From NCBI RefSeq assembly GCF_000801105.2, contig NC_079516.1:50513265-50577264 (forward strand): a stretch of DNA of 64,000 bases, written 5' to 3'. The DNA comes from Raphanus sativus. Its lineage: Eukaryota > Streptophyta > Magnoliopsida > Brassicales > Brassicaceae. Both the position numbers and the translations under genes were made by a program. Below, piece after piece: positions 33,807 through 45,933 of this stretch (the stretch's first letter is position 1; each line of letters begins with the position of its first letter). The notes below the pieces were generated by a model. That model searched no databases. It saw only the letters and a program-made list of their open reading frames with translations, and was not told where the DNA came from.

Positions 33807-35567
33807 TATAGTTTGCAGAATACATCATTGATAACATCTACAATATTATGTACTATAGTAAACTAAATGAGACAGAAAAAGGTGCATTGCATAACTTGAT
33901 CATATAGTATGTACTAACCACACTGAGAATTAATGACAAATATTTATAATATTAATCAGGCCTCCAGAATTAAATACTGTCTCAGTTTTTTTTTTTTGAT
34001 TTTTCAATTTATAAAAAATCGCTATCATATTGAAACTATATATAATTTGGTTTGGTTCGTTTATATACCATCAATTTTTGGTTCATTCGGTTTTATACCA
34101 AGAAACCATAAATATATTTATTTATGGTTAAAAATTAGATTATATGAATATAAATCAGATTTATTAAAACATAAATATATATTTTATTTAAATATTCAAA
34201 TAAAAGTAAGAAAGTAATAATACCAAAGGATTATTATATAATTATATTTTATCACAAGAAGTTATCAATAATAACAAAAATATGTTTTATTTAATTTGAT
34301 GAAAATGAAAAAATAAAATAACCATTTTAACTTAAAAAAAAAATTATTTAATCAATGTTTTGATTATGAATATCATATTAATAAAATAAATTTGTATATA
34401 TTATTTAATGTTAATTTTATTACAAAATTTACATATAAATATACTAATTTTTTTAGTTAATCAATTTTTTCGGTGTTATTTCTTAAAGATAACATTGGCT
34501 CTCGACTTCTTTTGAAATATCAAATCTAAATCTTTTTTTTCTACTTCGATTTTGTTTGGTTTTAATTGGTTAGTTCTATCAGACTGAATACCTCTATATA
34601 TTAGTACATCGATATGGATACCTAATGTGTAAGAAATTGGAATACATTATCAAATTCCTACAGAATATTTTTCAACTTTGAGATTTTTTTTAATTTAGAT
34701 TGGAATACCTCTATCTCTTTGTTGTGTGAGCGAGATTTTCTGGGCACATGAATACCAATGTTTTGTTTTAGAATATACCTAAACATAATGGCAACTTAAT
34801 GATATTCACCTCACATAAATTCACTTTGAACACAATTTAATATTTCCGTAAAATTTAAGGATAACTAACGAATGCATGTATTGACGGTATGTTACCAAAA
34901 AGCCATATTATATACCAAACCTCATTTTCCATTTTTTTTTAAAGTAACATGTATTAGGCCTAGCATCAATGAGATGAAAATGGTATGTATGTGTGAATCG
35001 CTGCTGGTTTATATAACTATTGATTCTTTGATAGTGATTTACTCCTGATTCACAATGATCTGATCACTCACGACTTTGCTTTTGTACTTTTTTGAAATTA
35101 GAATATAACCTCGTACGTTTTATATGCAACATTACTTAAGTATTTTTATTCTGTGACCAAGATAAAGCGATTATACATATGAGTATAGCAACAGTGAAAA
35201 TGCATATTTTCAGAATTGCTAATATCCCACCCTCGTAACATCTTGCTAGAAAGATAATCAAACTGTAAAGTACTGATATCTTAATTAAAAAGAATTATAT
35301 AGAACCACACTGTATAGTATAATCAACACATGTCTTGAAGAGAAAGAAGTCGTGTTCTATAGCATGTGTATGTATAGCTAGAAGAAACCATCTTAGTAAT
35401 GACAACTCGATTTGATAATTTTGATATATGAAAGGATAACAAAATGCAAAATATTTATTTAAAGACCATGTTTAGATGGTAACGTGTTGAAGGAGAAGAA
35501 AAATAAACAGAGCTGCCATGAAAGAAGAAAAAAACAGAGCAAGCAAGGTAGACGAAAGCTAGCTGAA

Positions 35568-35661
35568 AATTCAAGCCAAGACATTAGTGAGTTCAGACAG
35601 CAAGCTCGCTGAGAATTCAAGCCAAGACATTAGTGAGTTCAGACAGCAAGAATTCAAGCCA
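35568..35661. repeat. 46-bp tandem repeat, two full copies plus a partial third
   Basis: A 37-bp segment starting AATTCAAGCCAAGACATTAG occurs at 35568-35604 and 35614-35650, with a 9-base linker, and its first 11 bases recur at 35651-35661. It lies inside the Helitron in a stretch with moderate GC content that could derive from a transcript. Source unknown. Confidence 0.85.
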
Positions 35662-36240
35662 AACCAATGCATAAAAGTTTCAGCTTTACAAACTCACTAT
35701 ATAAGACGATAAAAAAAAGTCTTCCTTTTGCCTTGAGATCACAATAACACGTCTTTGCAACTCATGATAAGAACTAATAAGGCAACTGGACTTAAACTCC
35801 AATCTCACATAAGCAGGGAATTGAACTCTTTAATGTCTTTGAAACCTTGAACTTTCCAGCTCATCAACAAAGCTAAACAGTTTCAGCTTTAAACCACAGA
35901 AACATTCAGTACAATCAGTTTTAGCCATAAAAGAGACTTCAACCTCACATAAGTTGCTAGATTCCTCGTTCTCGAATGACTTGCTATATCAAATGGTGTA
36001 GGATGCTAAACTAATCTAGGCGAAAAGGGAGAGATGAGAGCAGATTCGAGAGGGAGAGATGGCTTATTTGTTTGTTCATCAACATCGGGATATCACATAC
36101 CCCGCATATCCCCCGCTACTATTCGATCCATGGCTATCTCCACCGCCTGATTTCTCCATCACCACAAACAAATATTTCGACAAATTAGTTCGATTCTTAA
36201 GCAGAAACCACAGACTGAAAACAACAATTAACCTTGAAGT

Positions 36241-36312
36241 CTGATGTCCATTGAGCAATCGATCAAAGGTACCACCCAAAATGACAGGACCGAACGAATC
36301 TGCCGTAGTAAC
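36241..36312 (-). pseudogene. Fragment resembling phosphopantetheine adenylyltransferase (CoaD)
   Basis: On the minus strand the peptide SFGPVILGGTFDRLLNGHQ resembles the N-terminus of plant PPAT (At2g18250), the fourth enzyme of coenzyme A synthesis, which carries GGTFDRLHDGHR. Only about 25 residues are present. The first His of the HxGH nucleotide-binding motif is replaced by Leu, and the sequence loses similarity at TSR, possibly at a former exon end. It is a captured, non-functional piece within the Helitron. Confidence 0.55.
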
Positions 36313-36329
36313 CTTTGAAGCTCCCACCT

Positions 36330-36735
36330 ACTCGCACATCGCCTCCCTGACGCACTCCACTCCTTCTCCGCCGTCTCTTCATTCCTCCGCTGCCGCAACG
36401 GCCTCTCATGACTCTACCCGCTCGTCTCGTTAACCTCACTGATCTCACCGTCTCTTCCACCCCTGTCTCCACCAACTCTTGTCTCTTTGACATCCTCGAA
36501 AAAGTCACAAAAAAAATTGTCTCTCTCACCATCTCCGACACGAATCTCTCCGTAAACATCCCTAAAACATTCCACTCAAATCTCACATTTTCGATTTATC
36601 AGATAATCTGATAAAGGATGATTACCCACTTTGATTACTTTACTCTCCAACCTTAGAGCTCTAAACTTGTCGTCAAACTCAGATATCCGGCGAGATACCC
36701 GACATCATCGGCGAGCAAATCTCACAAAAGAACAA
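36330..36735 (+). pseudogene. Degenerate leucine-rich-repeat protein fragment
   Basis: On the plus strand, in shifting frames, there are LRR-like pieces: [21 protein letters not shown] followed by IDLSDNLIK, and LNLSSNSDI. Together they follow the register of a plant extracellular LRR receptor-like protein, but frameshifts and stops interrupt it. It points opposite to the adjacent CoaD-like fragment, so the two were captured separately or rearranged inside the Helitron. Confidence 0.5.
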
Positions 36736-36951
36736 AAACCCATCTTATTAAATTGGTATGTTATCAAGCCAATTATGTCATATGTGTACTAATGGCATAT
36801 AGCGTAATTTCTCTAGTAACCAAAGGATTATTAAAAATGAAAGCTGAGAAGGGCTATGGTAATGACACATCACCTATAATGGCAAACTTGTGAATAAAAT
36901 ACAAAATAAAGGTTATATCCTAAAAATGCTTCTGTATTAATAAGTAAGGGA

Positions 36952-37816
36952 TACGTATAAAACCACTTCTTACCTAAGTAAAACCCTGTTAAAAAATAAA
37001 ATGATAATATATTTATTTTAAATAAATCGATTAATTAGTTATAACTACAAAATTACACTTTTATTCAACTGGACTTCTAGAAAAGACATTTAGTTGAGCC
37101 TTTAAAAAAACAAACAAAAAAAAATTAAAAATCTGTACACACACATGATTGCACGTGATCATCTTCTTCAGTTGCTATGTAACGAAAATAAAATTAACTC
37201 GTCCCGTTTACAAGATAACTCGCCGTGTTTTACCATTCTATGGCACAAGACGGATACAAATCGTCTCACCGCCTAATGTGGCCGAGCAGCCCTAATTCGC
37301 CACGCTGCACCTCCGAACAACGTATTCTCGGCCGCGTAATCGGTGAAGCGGCCGAGTTTTAGAACAAGGGTTAAAAGCTATATTGAAAGTGGGAACCATT
37401 GTAATCATCTTTTTCTTCCACTATGTATGGTTGTTTGTACCAGTAAGAGCAGAGAAGCCCATTATACTTATAAAAGGTAAAAAGGCCCGAAAAGCCCATT
37501 AACATTTGGAATTTTGCATCAAAACTTCCTTTGTTTCTTTGCCAAAATACTCTTTTGCCTTACCTGTGACCCTGTATGGTTTAAATAGGCTGGGAGTGAT
37601 CAGAAGGTTTTTGTTTCTTTTTAACTTCCTTGAGTCTCTAATTATTTTATCTATACTGAGATCATATGAGAAGGCAAATTCTGATATATGAATATGTTTG
37701 CACATAATCATAAAAAACAAAGAGTAAACAAAAGAGGACAAGAACCACCACCAATTCACAATTACACAAAGCGCAAAAAAAAAAAAAGAACAGATTAATA
37801 GTAAGTAGGAGAAAGC
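36952..37816. other. Intergenic DNA with a GC-rich repeat fragment
   Basis: At about 37240-37375 there is a GC-rich stretch with several CGGCCG motifs (for example CTCGGCCGCGTAATCGG) in otherwise AT-rich DNA; it looks like a dispersed repeat fragment, loosely similar to the patch at 33500-33605 on the other side of the Helitron. The right end includes the 3' flank of RCA. Confidence 0.45.
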
Positions 37817-39891
37817 TCAAAAGTTGTAGACACAAGTTCCATCGTCACTTCTAGCCGTTGGATCAAAGTTCTCAGCCGCAGGATCAGTACACCCTTCTGG
37901 AACAGGCAAATTCACCTGCTGTGCTCCTTTCCCTGCAACGCAAGTTACACTTCATTTCAGCAACCCTAGTTCTCTCTCTCTTCCTCTCTCTCTCTCTGTC
38001 TCTCTCTCTCTCTCTCACCTTCTTCTCTTATAGTTATACAGTTTCATTTTATATCCAACTGATTCAACAAACAAAGGAGTTTCAAACCTCGGATTCTAAC
38101 CGTAGAAAGTTCCGCGGTCAATAGCGTCCGCGTTTGCGTCTCCCAAGGCAGCCTCGTTAAGGTATTGATCAGCAAGTTGGACTCTCTTGACATTCTCTTG
38201 TTCCATCACAAGCATGTTTCCATACTCCATAAGCTTCTCAAGAGTCATCTCTGGTTGCTCAAACTTTGGAGGACCTTCCCTCGAGTTCACCAGCCTCTTC
38301 CCTATCTTCTCCACTCCAATTCCCTCAACGAACTTCCTCACTTCATCATCGTACACTCTAGCCCTCAAGGCACCAAAGAAATCTATCCACACAAGAAAAA
38401 TCAAGAATCAGAATCGTATACAGGACACAACCAACAAACAGATCTTTAATCATATTACCAATGGATTGTCCAGGGAACTGATCAACAAGTGTGACGATGT
38501 CCTCGTCCTTGATCTTGTCAGTTCTGAAGATACCCTTGCAGACACCAATACGGTCCTCACGCGTCGGCGCCCAGTAGAACTTCTCCATACGCCCATCACG
38601 GATGAGAGGAGCGTAGAGAGTGGAGAAATCGTTACCAGTGACAATGATGGGAACACGCGCGTTTTCTTCCTTGTTGTACATCCCTGGGAGCTGGACGTTG
38701 GTGGGGTTGTCAGCAATGTTCATGAGCGTTGCGTTAACCATCTGGTTGTTGACTGTGTACTGTGTAGTACCACCCATACGACCCGCACCAGCGTCGAGAT
38801 CGTTGATGAAGAGAACACACATCTTTCCTTTCTTGATAATGTCTGCTGCTTCACGGTACCTTTGACGGATCAGCTTGGCTGGTTCTCCTGCGTTCCCGCT
38901 CTCAAGCTCTCCAGCACTCATCATGATTGGGCTACAAAGAAAAACATTTAAACTTTGTAAATATTTTTTGTTGGTTATGATTTGAACTGGTAACTTGTAG
39001 GACACGGGACTCACTTGATGCCCATCTTGGCCATGACAAGCTCACACTGGAAGGACTTTCCTTGACCTTTGCCTCCCCAAATACCCAAAATAAGTGGAAC
39101 CTATAAAGAATCAAGACCAATCATAGTTGGACTCTTTGGTGTGTTAGTAATAATAACTCAAATATGAACATAAAGAAAAATGTGATATTAGTTACCTTGA
39201 TGTTAGGCAAGGTCAAGAAGTTCTTGGTGATGTGAACAACAAGCTTGTCCATGAAAGCAGGAGCAATGTAAAGCCCATCCATCATGTTGTCCAAGTTGTA
39301 CCTATTTATCAACAAGAAGAAAAAAAAAACAAATTAAAACCAAAGATTCCTTAACCTATGGGAACTAATGAGACGTCTCTCGAGAGATGAAAACTTACTG
39401 CTTAAGACCTTGGCTAATGTACTCATAGGAGCTAAGAACGGCGTTGTGAGTTCCGGTTCCCATAGGAGCTTGGAAGACAGAGTCGACCATACCTTTGCCT
39501 CTGGTGATGTCTTGTTGGTCGTCAGATGTGTCGTAGGCAAGTCCCCTCCATCTGTCTCCATCGGTTTGTTTGTCTTCTTTCACAGCAACCACCTTGAATG
39601 ATGATGATCCGTTGCTCTGTGCGAACCTTGACACTGTTGCAACTTTCTTTCCGAAGAAGGTTGTAGCTGGGACTGAAGCAGCTACTGCTCCTGACCCGTT
39701 CAAGCTCAACTGCAACCACACAGAGAGACATACTGAAGACAGATAATCTCAAAGTGATGGAGAAGATCAGAATCTTGGTATAAGTTATGAAAAACCAAAG
39801 CTAGTCAAGTGGATAACACATGTGTAAGTAAGACTGATTGGAGTACCGGAGCTATGTTGATGGCACCGACGGCGGAAACTGCGGCGGCCAT
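37817..39891 (-). CDS. RCA: Rubisco activase, chloroplast precursor
   Basis: AAA+ ATPase that removes inhibitory sugar phosphates from Rubisco in the stroma. Coding exons on the minus strand: 39847-39891, 39399-39709, 39196-39301, 39015-39100, 38459-38931, 38101-38382, 37817-37932, giving 472 residues. The N-terminus is a chloroplast transit peptide. Walker A GGKGQGKS is at about 163-170; Walker B is [10 protein letters not shown]. The last exon encodes the long (alpha) C-terminus, with two cysteines in GCTDP and DGTCVYNF, the pair known to give thioredoxin-f control in Arabidopsis. If the last intron (37933-38100) is retained, translation stops right after FYG, giving a short, redox-insensitive (beta-like) form. 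This intron carries a long CT-rich tract (sense strand GA-rich). Position next to RHC2A matches At2g39730. Confidence 0.97.
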
Positions 39892-40067
39892 TTGTCACAA
39901 CTAAAGACGAGTGTGCACAAGAAGTTGATGAGAGAGAGTGTACTTGATCGGAGAAGCAGTGATTGATAGGTGATGGTGTGGGGAAGAAACAGAGGAATTT
40001 ATAGACCGAGAGGTCAACAACACGACAATTCGTTATCTCTTCTCACGAATGATGATTGGATAAATTG

Positions 40068-40123
40068 CACGTGGAGTCACGAAGAAGATGGTGAGGAGGA
40101 TTCTGTCTTGATTGGTCCACGTG
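40068..40123 (-). promoter_or_regulatory. RCA promoter: two G-boxes and I-box-like motifs
   Basis: CACGTG occurs at 40068-40073 and 40118-40123, with GATAA-type motifs between and beside them (GGATAAAT; GTTATC near 40032). A TATA-like TATAAAT (minus strand) lies at about 39998-40004. Paired G-box and I-box elements are characteristic of light-regulated photosynthesis genes. The exact start of transcription is not visible. Confidence 0.6.
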
Positions 40124-40923
40124 GAATGTGTTTATGAGGTTGTCCTGAAACGGCTCATATGTGCCACTGGTTTTGGTGTTTATAACACTATTTATTACCA
40201 CAGATGTTTTTGGAAAATGATTTTGTTGCCTTTTTGGGCTGAGGAAGAGATAGCCATTCAAACGGATCAAGAAACTTCTACCGAATTCTTCATACAACAA
40301 AATTCCAAATTTTGGATATTGATATTTCTAAGTGATAAAGCTTGTTTATGTACGGTGCGAACTGATTGGCTGAGAGAAATTTGTCTTCAGCCAATAGTGT
40401 TGGATTTATAATTTTATCACTAATCCAACTATCTATCATATGGTTAACAAATTAATCACAGTTCTACTAGTTGGCAACAACTAAATAGTTATTACTATTA
40501 CTTTCATGAGTTTCATCTACGATGTAGTTAAATTAAGATGTGGGGTTAAATATTCAAATACACACCTCTTTCAAAGTAGTGTTGAACTAACCATGGTATG
40601 GAGGCTTTCCGGGGCCTGTAACAACACAAACTCAAACGCAGCAGAATAAGAACGGGAAACAACCAATGAGAAGAAATACACCTGCAGTATTTTTCACCTT
40701 GGAGAAAGTTGTGACCTTTTCTTATTTTCTTATGGATCCTTTGTTACAATCAACAGATTTGCAATTGCACAACTGTTGTTACTAATAGCTAAAGCTTTAT
40801 TCAGTAAAACACTACGATCAAATTTACAGTTACATAATGAGGGAAGCAAATATACAAACAATAAAAGAGATATTACCAAACCATATATTTTGTGTCGACT
40901 AAGTGCCAGTAGTTTGTCTGGTA

Positions 40924-43900
40924 TTAAGCTCGAGGGAAACGCTTCTCGCAAGTCAGAATCCTGTAACTTGAGTGAGGACCCTCGGATGTGTCACGCAGAG
41001 ATGTACGCCAACCCATCGCCTTTGTGATCTCTTGAATTTCATCCATAACATCAATTAAATCCCTTATGTATGCTCGCCCTCCCGGTCTCAATATCCGGTC
41101 CATCTCTAACAATATAGTTGACATCTCGCATCTGATAAACAACCAATGCAATCGATAAATGTTTACCATTATACAGTATTACAACTCGTGCACAAAGTAG
41201 AATGGTCATGAGTGAATCATGAACATGTGTTAATTGAGTTACAAAGAACTACTTTACCTTTTTCTTTCGATTGAGAAGAGGCCTGAGGCATGTAAGAAGT
41301 CATATGTCCTCGGGTATGTATCAAATGGTTCACACCTGTCGTAGAACGCAAGGCTTATTAAAAAGTCGCTAGAGACAGAGCCTTAACATTAGTTTAACAT
41401 GAGCAGGAAAAGCAACATTGCATGTAGAATAGCAGGAATCATAGAATACTTCCAAGGTTATCAAATATCGATTCCATAATTTTATGTTTTCATATGATAG
41501 ATTTAAGGAGAAAAGCAGTACCAATCGTGCATTACTCCTAATAGCCCACGATCATAAATGACAGGTAATGTATTTGGCCCGCTGACAGGAACTACACTAA
41601 GAACCCAGCAATCGAGTTTATGATCATTTAGTGCAGCTGCAAATCTGCCACAAACAAAGAGAGATCAGCTAAGAAAGTGAGGTCTTATATACCGACATAG
41701 TACTCAACAGAAAGATATCATTTTCATACCCGCCAAAGCCTGCTCTCATGTCCAAAACGTTTCTTAGTTTCATCCTTTTCCATTTTAAGGCACGAATATA
41801 ACCCCCAACTATTTCATTCCAGAATCTTGACTCTGCCTTGAATAGTTCTTTCCTAGCAATGTAGGAATCAAATGTTATCGTCTGTAGCCTATCAGGTGGA
41901 GTGTGGAGACGTGCAGGCCATGAAGGAACATTGCTTCCAGATCCATTCTCAGGTATGCGACTGATACAAGGTTTCAGGTTTGTGTACCTAAAGCACGAAC
42001 AAAACAATATGAGACATAGAAAGTGTGATTCTTTTGCACACATTCTCACAGACCAAGTCTGAAGGCAGACTAGATAAAATCAGCCATACTAAATTGAAAG
42101 AAGAAGTTCTGATGCAAGCCTCGCAGCATAAGTTACATATAGCCTTTGCTGATATGCTTTAGCAAGCTATGTCCTTGTTTCAAAATCAAAGAAAGACGGA
42201 ATGATTTAGAAGCTGTACCAAACATTATCAGGGTCGTCAGATTCATCGCAAAGAGGTGGTTTGGTTCCAGCCTCACGACTCAAATAACAGTTGTTGTTGA
42301 GGGGCTTCTGCCAGATTGCAATGTATCCTTCCTTCTTTACCAGTTTCCAGCAAAGACTAGTCGTGAGATTCAGCATTTCTGTAAACCGAAGCGCTAGATC
42401 AGATGAGCAGATTAAATGGAAAAAAAGGATTGTCACTCCGACTTTCCATGTTCCTCATTTTCTCTAACAAAGCTACGTGCCATGATCACTAGCTCCAAAC
42501 AGATTAAAAGGGTTATTACCTGTCCACTGTTCTTCCAAAGCCGCCTCATGCTTATAAACAGGCTGTGCAGCCCAAGCAAAATACCCTCCAGCCCGCAGCA
42601 TTCTATTGATCTCAAGGAGCAAAATTCCATCTTCATCACAAAAATGAAACATTAGAAATAAGAATTTTCGCCAAAAGGAATAGAAGCTAAACCGTAGTTC
42701 ACCACAGGGAGCTAAAAGCTACAGTAACTGCGAGTTCAGACAAACCAAGCACACAAGAGAAGCTTACCATCACGACTCCAGTTAATCCTACACCTCGAAC
42801 AATGAATAAGATCAAAAGCTTGGCTTGGATATAACAAACGCCTCGTAGCGAAGGCTGCCGCCATAGCAGGCACACCACGCTCAAGAGCAAACTGAATCTG
42901 GTTCTCATGGACATCTTTTGGTGCAACAGACATCGTCAAAACATTGCGTGACAACAGATAAGCACCAAAACTCGCCACACCACAACCAACATCCAACGCA
43001 ACCCGAATACGCTTGCCAAACGTGATATCAGAAACCATCTGCAGACACAAAAGTCAGAGTTCACCATCCGATAAAAACCTAAAGCAAGAACTTTTCTTTG
43101 GGAAAAAGAGCAAAACCTTAGAGATCTGGTCCAAGTACTCGTCAGCTCCATGAATAAACTGTGTACCGCCACCAGGAAACTTAAACTTGCTCTTGTCTCG
43201 TGGATCTCGTGAAATCCAGTTTTGTCCGCCTTTATCTTCAACAAGCCGAGTATGAGGAACATTGCTGAACCACACCTATCCATAAATTAACTCTAAATAC
43301 TTTAAGCAAACATCAAGGCATGTTCTCTAACCAAAAGCAAGCAGATGAATAGTACCTCGTCACGGCTTCTAGGCCATGGAATAGGCTGACGATAACCTTT
43401 AGGAGACGGAACCAAACAATTCAAGCCTTTGCCTCTCTCAGGGCAATGACGCTCGAACTTCTCCCCACGTTCCGTCGATCTAAGCTTCTTAATAGCAACA
43501 GTGTTATCTAAACAAGGTATATACTCTCTCATACTCTCACGACACATCGCAAACTTCTTAACCCTAGCTCTAGGTTTAGATACGGCGTCGTTTTTCAATT
43601 CCACGATCTCCGTCTTGTTCCCCGACGACTCTTCCACCGATTCGTCCTCGAACTCACCTACCTCGAAATCGTTAGACATCGCGCCGTTCTCATCTAGTAC
43701 CCCGAAGGTCCGGATCGGAGCAGGAGGAGGTGGAGAAGGAATCGGAGGAGGCGGAGAGGGAGACGGCGGAGAAGGAATCGGAGGAGGATTAGCTTCCGGA
43801 GTCTCCGTAACCGTCACCGTCACTACCGAGGGAATCGGCTGCGTTGTTTCGATCTCGGTGTGATTGGAAGGGATGATGGAGGATAGATTGAAGGTTTTGT

Positions 43901-44102
43901 TACTATTGGGAGAGATGGAGACCTCAGGGATCGAGTTTTCCGAGGAGGAGGAGGAGGAGAAGAAGACGAGCTGCTTGTAGCCGTCGTCAGACAAGTGCTT
44001 GCCTAAGAAGAAGAAAGCGGCGGTGGCGAGAACTAAGGCGGAGATCTTGATTAACGCGGGGGTTTTGAGGAGATCGCGATTCGCGGCGGCGAAGGGTTTC
44101 AT
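40924..44102 (-). CDS. DUF248-type putative methyltransferase (At2g39750 type)
   Basis: Nine exons on the minus strand: 43356-44102, 43117-43275, 42768-43038, 42520-42630, 42219-42378, 41730-41987, 41522-41644, 41258-41335, 40924-41131; 704 residues with all phases consistent. Start chosen at 44102 ([10 protein letters not shown]), since upstream in-frame codons look like 5' UTR. One membrane segment near residues 17-33 makes it a type II protein, expected in the Golgi. A proline-rich stem follows, then SAM-binding motif [14 protein letters not shown] at about 317-330 and conserved HCSRC and AMRAGFGG-like segments. Family members such as QUASIMODO2 are linked to pectin methylesterification; the substrate of this one is not shown by sequence. 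Lies right of RCA as in Arabidopsis, but HESO1 (At2g39740), expected in between, is missing. Confidence 0.94.
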
Positions 44103-44431
44103 GTTGCTTGCGTTTGAAGGGATCACCGATCCCTCTTCTGGATCTGGTGCACTGTTCGTAAACTGTGTGATGATGACTAAGGGGCTGTTCGTTTGATAGA
44201 GTGAAGAAAGACACTCATTGATTGATATAATTCCTCCGAGCGATTTTGAACCGCTACTGACTACGACGACGGAGTGAGTCAAGGCATCGAGTTGCTAGAA
44301 ATCAAATAAATAGAGTTGGAGTAATTTTAACTAAAACGGCGTAGTTTTAACAAATAGGATGTTTAGTCACACGTGTGAATGTATTCAAAAAGACGTGATT
44401 GCTTAATTAATCTATTGAATTTGTGTTTAGG

Positions 44432-44655
44432 ACAATTCATGCTCTGAAGGGTTTCAAGCACTTGAACCAGAGCTGTCTCTCTGGGTTGCTAAACACGTTT
44501 ACTGCAGCGGATAAGAGCTTAACACGAGTGGACAATCAAGCAAGAAGAAAAGTGTGTTAAGCTGTGAATAGGGATGTTAACACACAGCCTGTGATATACA
44601 AGACACTACAAATGCCGAGGCAAGTGAGGAGGATCGATCCAAGATCAAGTAAGCT
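44432..44655 (+). pseudogene. Unrecognised exon-like fragment with one internal stop
   Basis: One frame reads LKGFKHLNQSCLSGLLNT...ARRKVC, then a stop, then continues in the same frame with DVNTQPVIYKTLQMPRQV and RRIDPRSS to a GT-like boundary. A long open frame broken by a single stop, with balanced base composition, suggests a decayed exon. I do not recognise the family. It lies in the gap where fractionated genes would have been. Confidence 0.35.
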
Positions 44656-45093
44656 TTAATCTGATGGAAAATTTGTTCTGGTATAGGCCTTTATTGTAAT
44701 GGAATTATGGAATCATTGTTTGTAGTACCTCAACAGCTTGTTATGTTTGTAAAACCTTTGGATTATATTGGTGAGTTATCTGAAAATCGTTTTCCCACAC
44801 TGCAATTTACAAAACTGATAGATCAATTATTACTTGCCTCGTAAGTAAATTGATCACTTCTAGGTTTATCACAAGTACTGAAGTAAGAACCAACTGTTTC
44901 TATTTATCATGCAATGATGTTTCCGTCAACTATTTACATTTTTTAGACTAAGAAACTGAGAGTGTAACTCAAAATCTAAACCTTAAACCTTCATCAAAAT
45001 CCCTAAACAACATTAATCCCCTCATGAACTAATCCTAAACCCAAATAAATCCCTTTCTACATTTTTTCTCTTAACATGACAAAGACAAACTCT

Positions 45094-45810
45094 CTAGTCA
45101 GAATCCTCGAAAGCAGCCTCGGAGATCCTCTTACTAACCTCTTTCCTGAGAGCAAACGTTGTGACATCAATAGCTAAGCAAATCCGTTGAGTGACTCTGT
45201 GCCTAAACATCCAAACCGTGACGAAGTCACAACACTCCTTGAGCCCATACTCTTCCACGAACGTCCACCACCCTATCGTCAAATCAAACGACGACCTCTT
45301 CTTACCAAGCCACATCTCATGAACCTTTCCGTCTGGTCCGTATATCGTGAACCTACTCTCGTTTTTCCATGACTCGTCGCTAAGAAGCTGCTGAAACTTC
45401 TTCCTCACTTGCGAGTTCGATAAAGACAGCCTGTTCTGTTTCACGTCGCTCGTCGTCAGCTGCTTTCGGATCGGTCTGCTGCATTGCTCGACTAAGATGC
45501 GGTGAATGATCTTTTCAGGTGGAGTCTCCGGAGCTTTCCATCGGCGCAGACACCCCAAGGTTTGTTCTGAGTCGTCTTCGTCTTCCCTTGCCTTTTCTTC
45601 TTCTTCAGCTAAGCTTCTTTGTGATGTTTTTGTCGTCGTCCTTGAAGGCACAATCATCGTACCTCCTCTGCTTTCCTCTTCTTGGTTAGCATCTTTGATT
45701 TTCTGTTCCACTTTCTTCTTCTTTGCTTCCCTTGTCTCTGACTCTGAGGCCACGATCTTGTCATCGTCTGTCTTGGCTTCTATGTCCAGGTCTTGCGTTA
45801 AAGACGCCAT
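45094..45810 (-). CDS. DUF313 (B3-related) protein, copy A
   Basis: Intronless, 238 codons. An acidic, charged N-terminus (1-100) is followed by a domain with KQLTTSDVKQNRLSLS, VYGPDG-like IYGPDGKVHEMWLG, and GLKECCDFVTVWMFRH: this is the plant DUF313 family, annotated as B3 domain-containing proteins and thought to be nuclear. The family expands rapidly in Brassicaceae and little is known of function. The neighbour 0.85 kb to the right is a paralog of the same orientation; similarity extends into the flanks (AAGTACTGAAGTAAG motif downstream, TATA region upstream), so a whole gene unit was duplicated in tandem. Copy A lacks about 60 N-terminal residues present in copy B. Confidence 0.85.
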   Translation of the reverse strand: MASLTQDLDIEAKTDDDKIVASESETREAKKKKVEQKIKDANQEEESRGGTMIVPSRTTTKTSQRSLAEEEEKAREDEDDSEQTLGCLRRWKAPETPPEKIIHRILVEQCSRPIRKQLTTSDVKQNRLSLSNSQVRKKFQQLLSDESWKNESRFTIYGPDGKVHEMWLGKKRSSFDLTIGWWTFVEEYGLKECCDFVTVWMFRHRVTQRICLAIDVTTFALRKEVSKRISEAAFEDSD

Positions 45811-45921
45811 GATCTCTGTTTCCGTTTCTTTCTCCGGTGAAGAAAGTTATCAAGAGAGACGATAAAGCTTTTGTTTTGGGGTCTTCTCTCGAGTGGAATG
45901 GAATTATATGGATCACTTTCT

Positions 45922-45933
45922 CTATTTATATAG
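45922..45933 (-). promoter_or_regulatory. TATA region of DUF313 copy A
   Basis: TATATAAATAGA on the minus strand, about 115 bases upstream of the start codon. The surrounding block (AGGACTTTGGTTTCGACTC on the plus strand) is conserved upstream of copy B near 47675-47700. Confidence 0.5.

Larger units (their letters stand above)
33704..36951 (-). mobile_element. Helitron carrying host gene fragments
   Basis: Read on the minus strand, the element begins TCCCTTACTTATTAATAC just after an A (5' end at 36951) and ends in CTAG (33704) followed by T. Eleven bases before that end lies a perfect 7-bp hairpin with 3-base loop (33715-33731, CCCGCGC TAT GCGCGGG). A 5' TC, 3' hairpin plus CTRR, and insertion between A and T without duplication are Helitron hallmarks. 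The 3248-bp interior has no Rep/helicase ORF but holds gene-like fragments (36.2-36.7 kb), so this is a non-autonomous gene-capturing copy. The 3' end is strong; the 5' end is inferred from the short terminal consensus. Confidence 0.78.

Noticed and set aside
38187..38951. Plus-strand ORF of 254 codons
   Set aside because: It is fully antisense to RCA exons 5 and 6, and has no recognisable domain; a shadow of GC-rich coding sequence.
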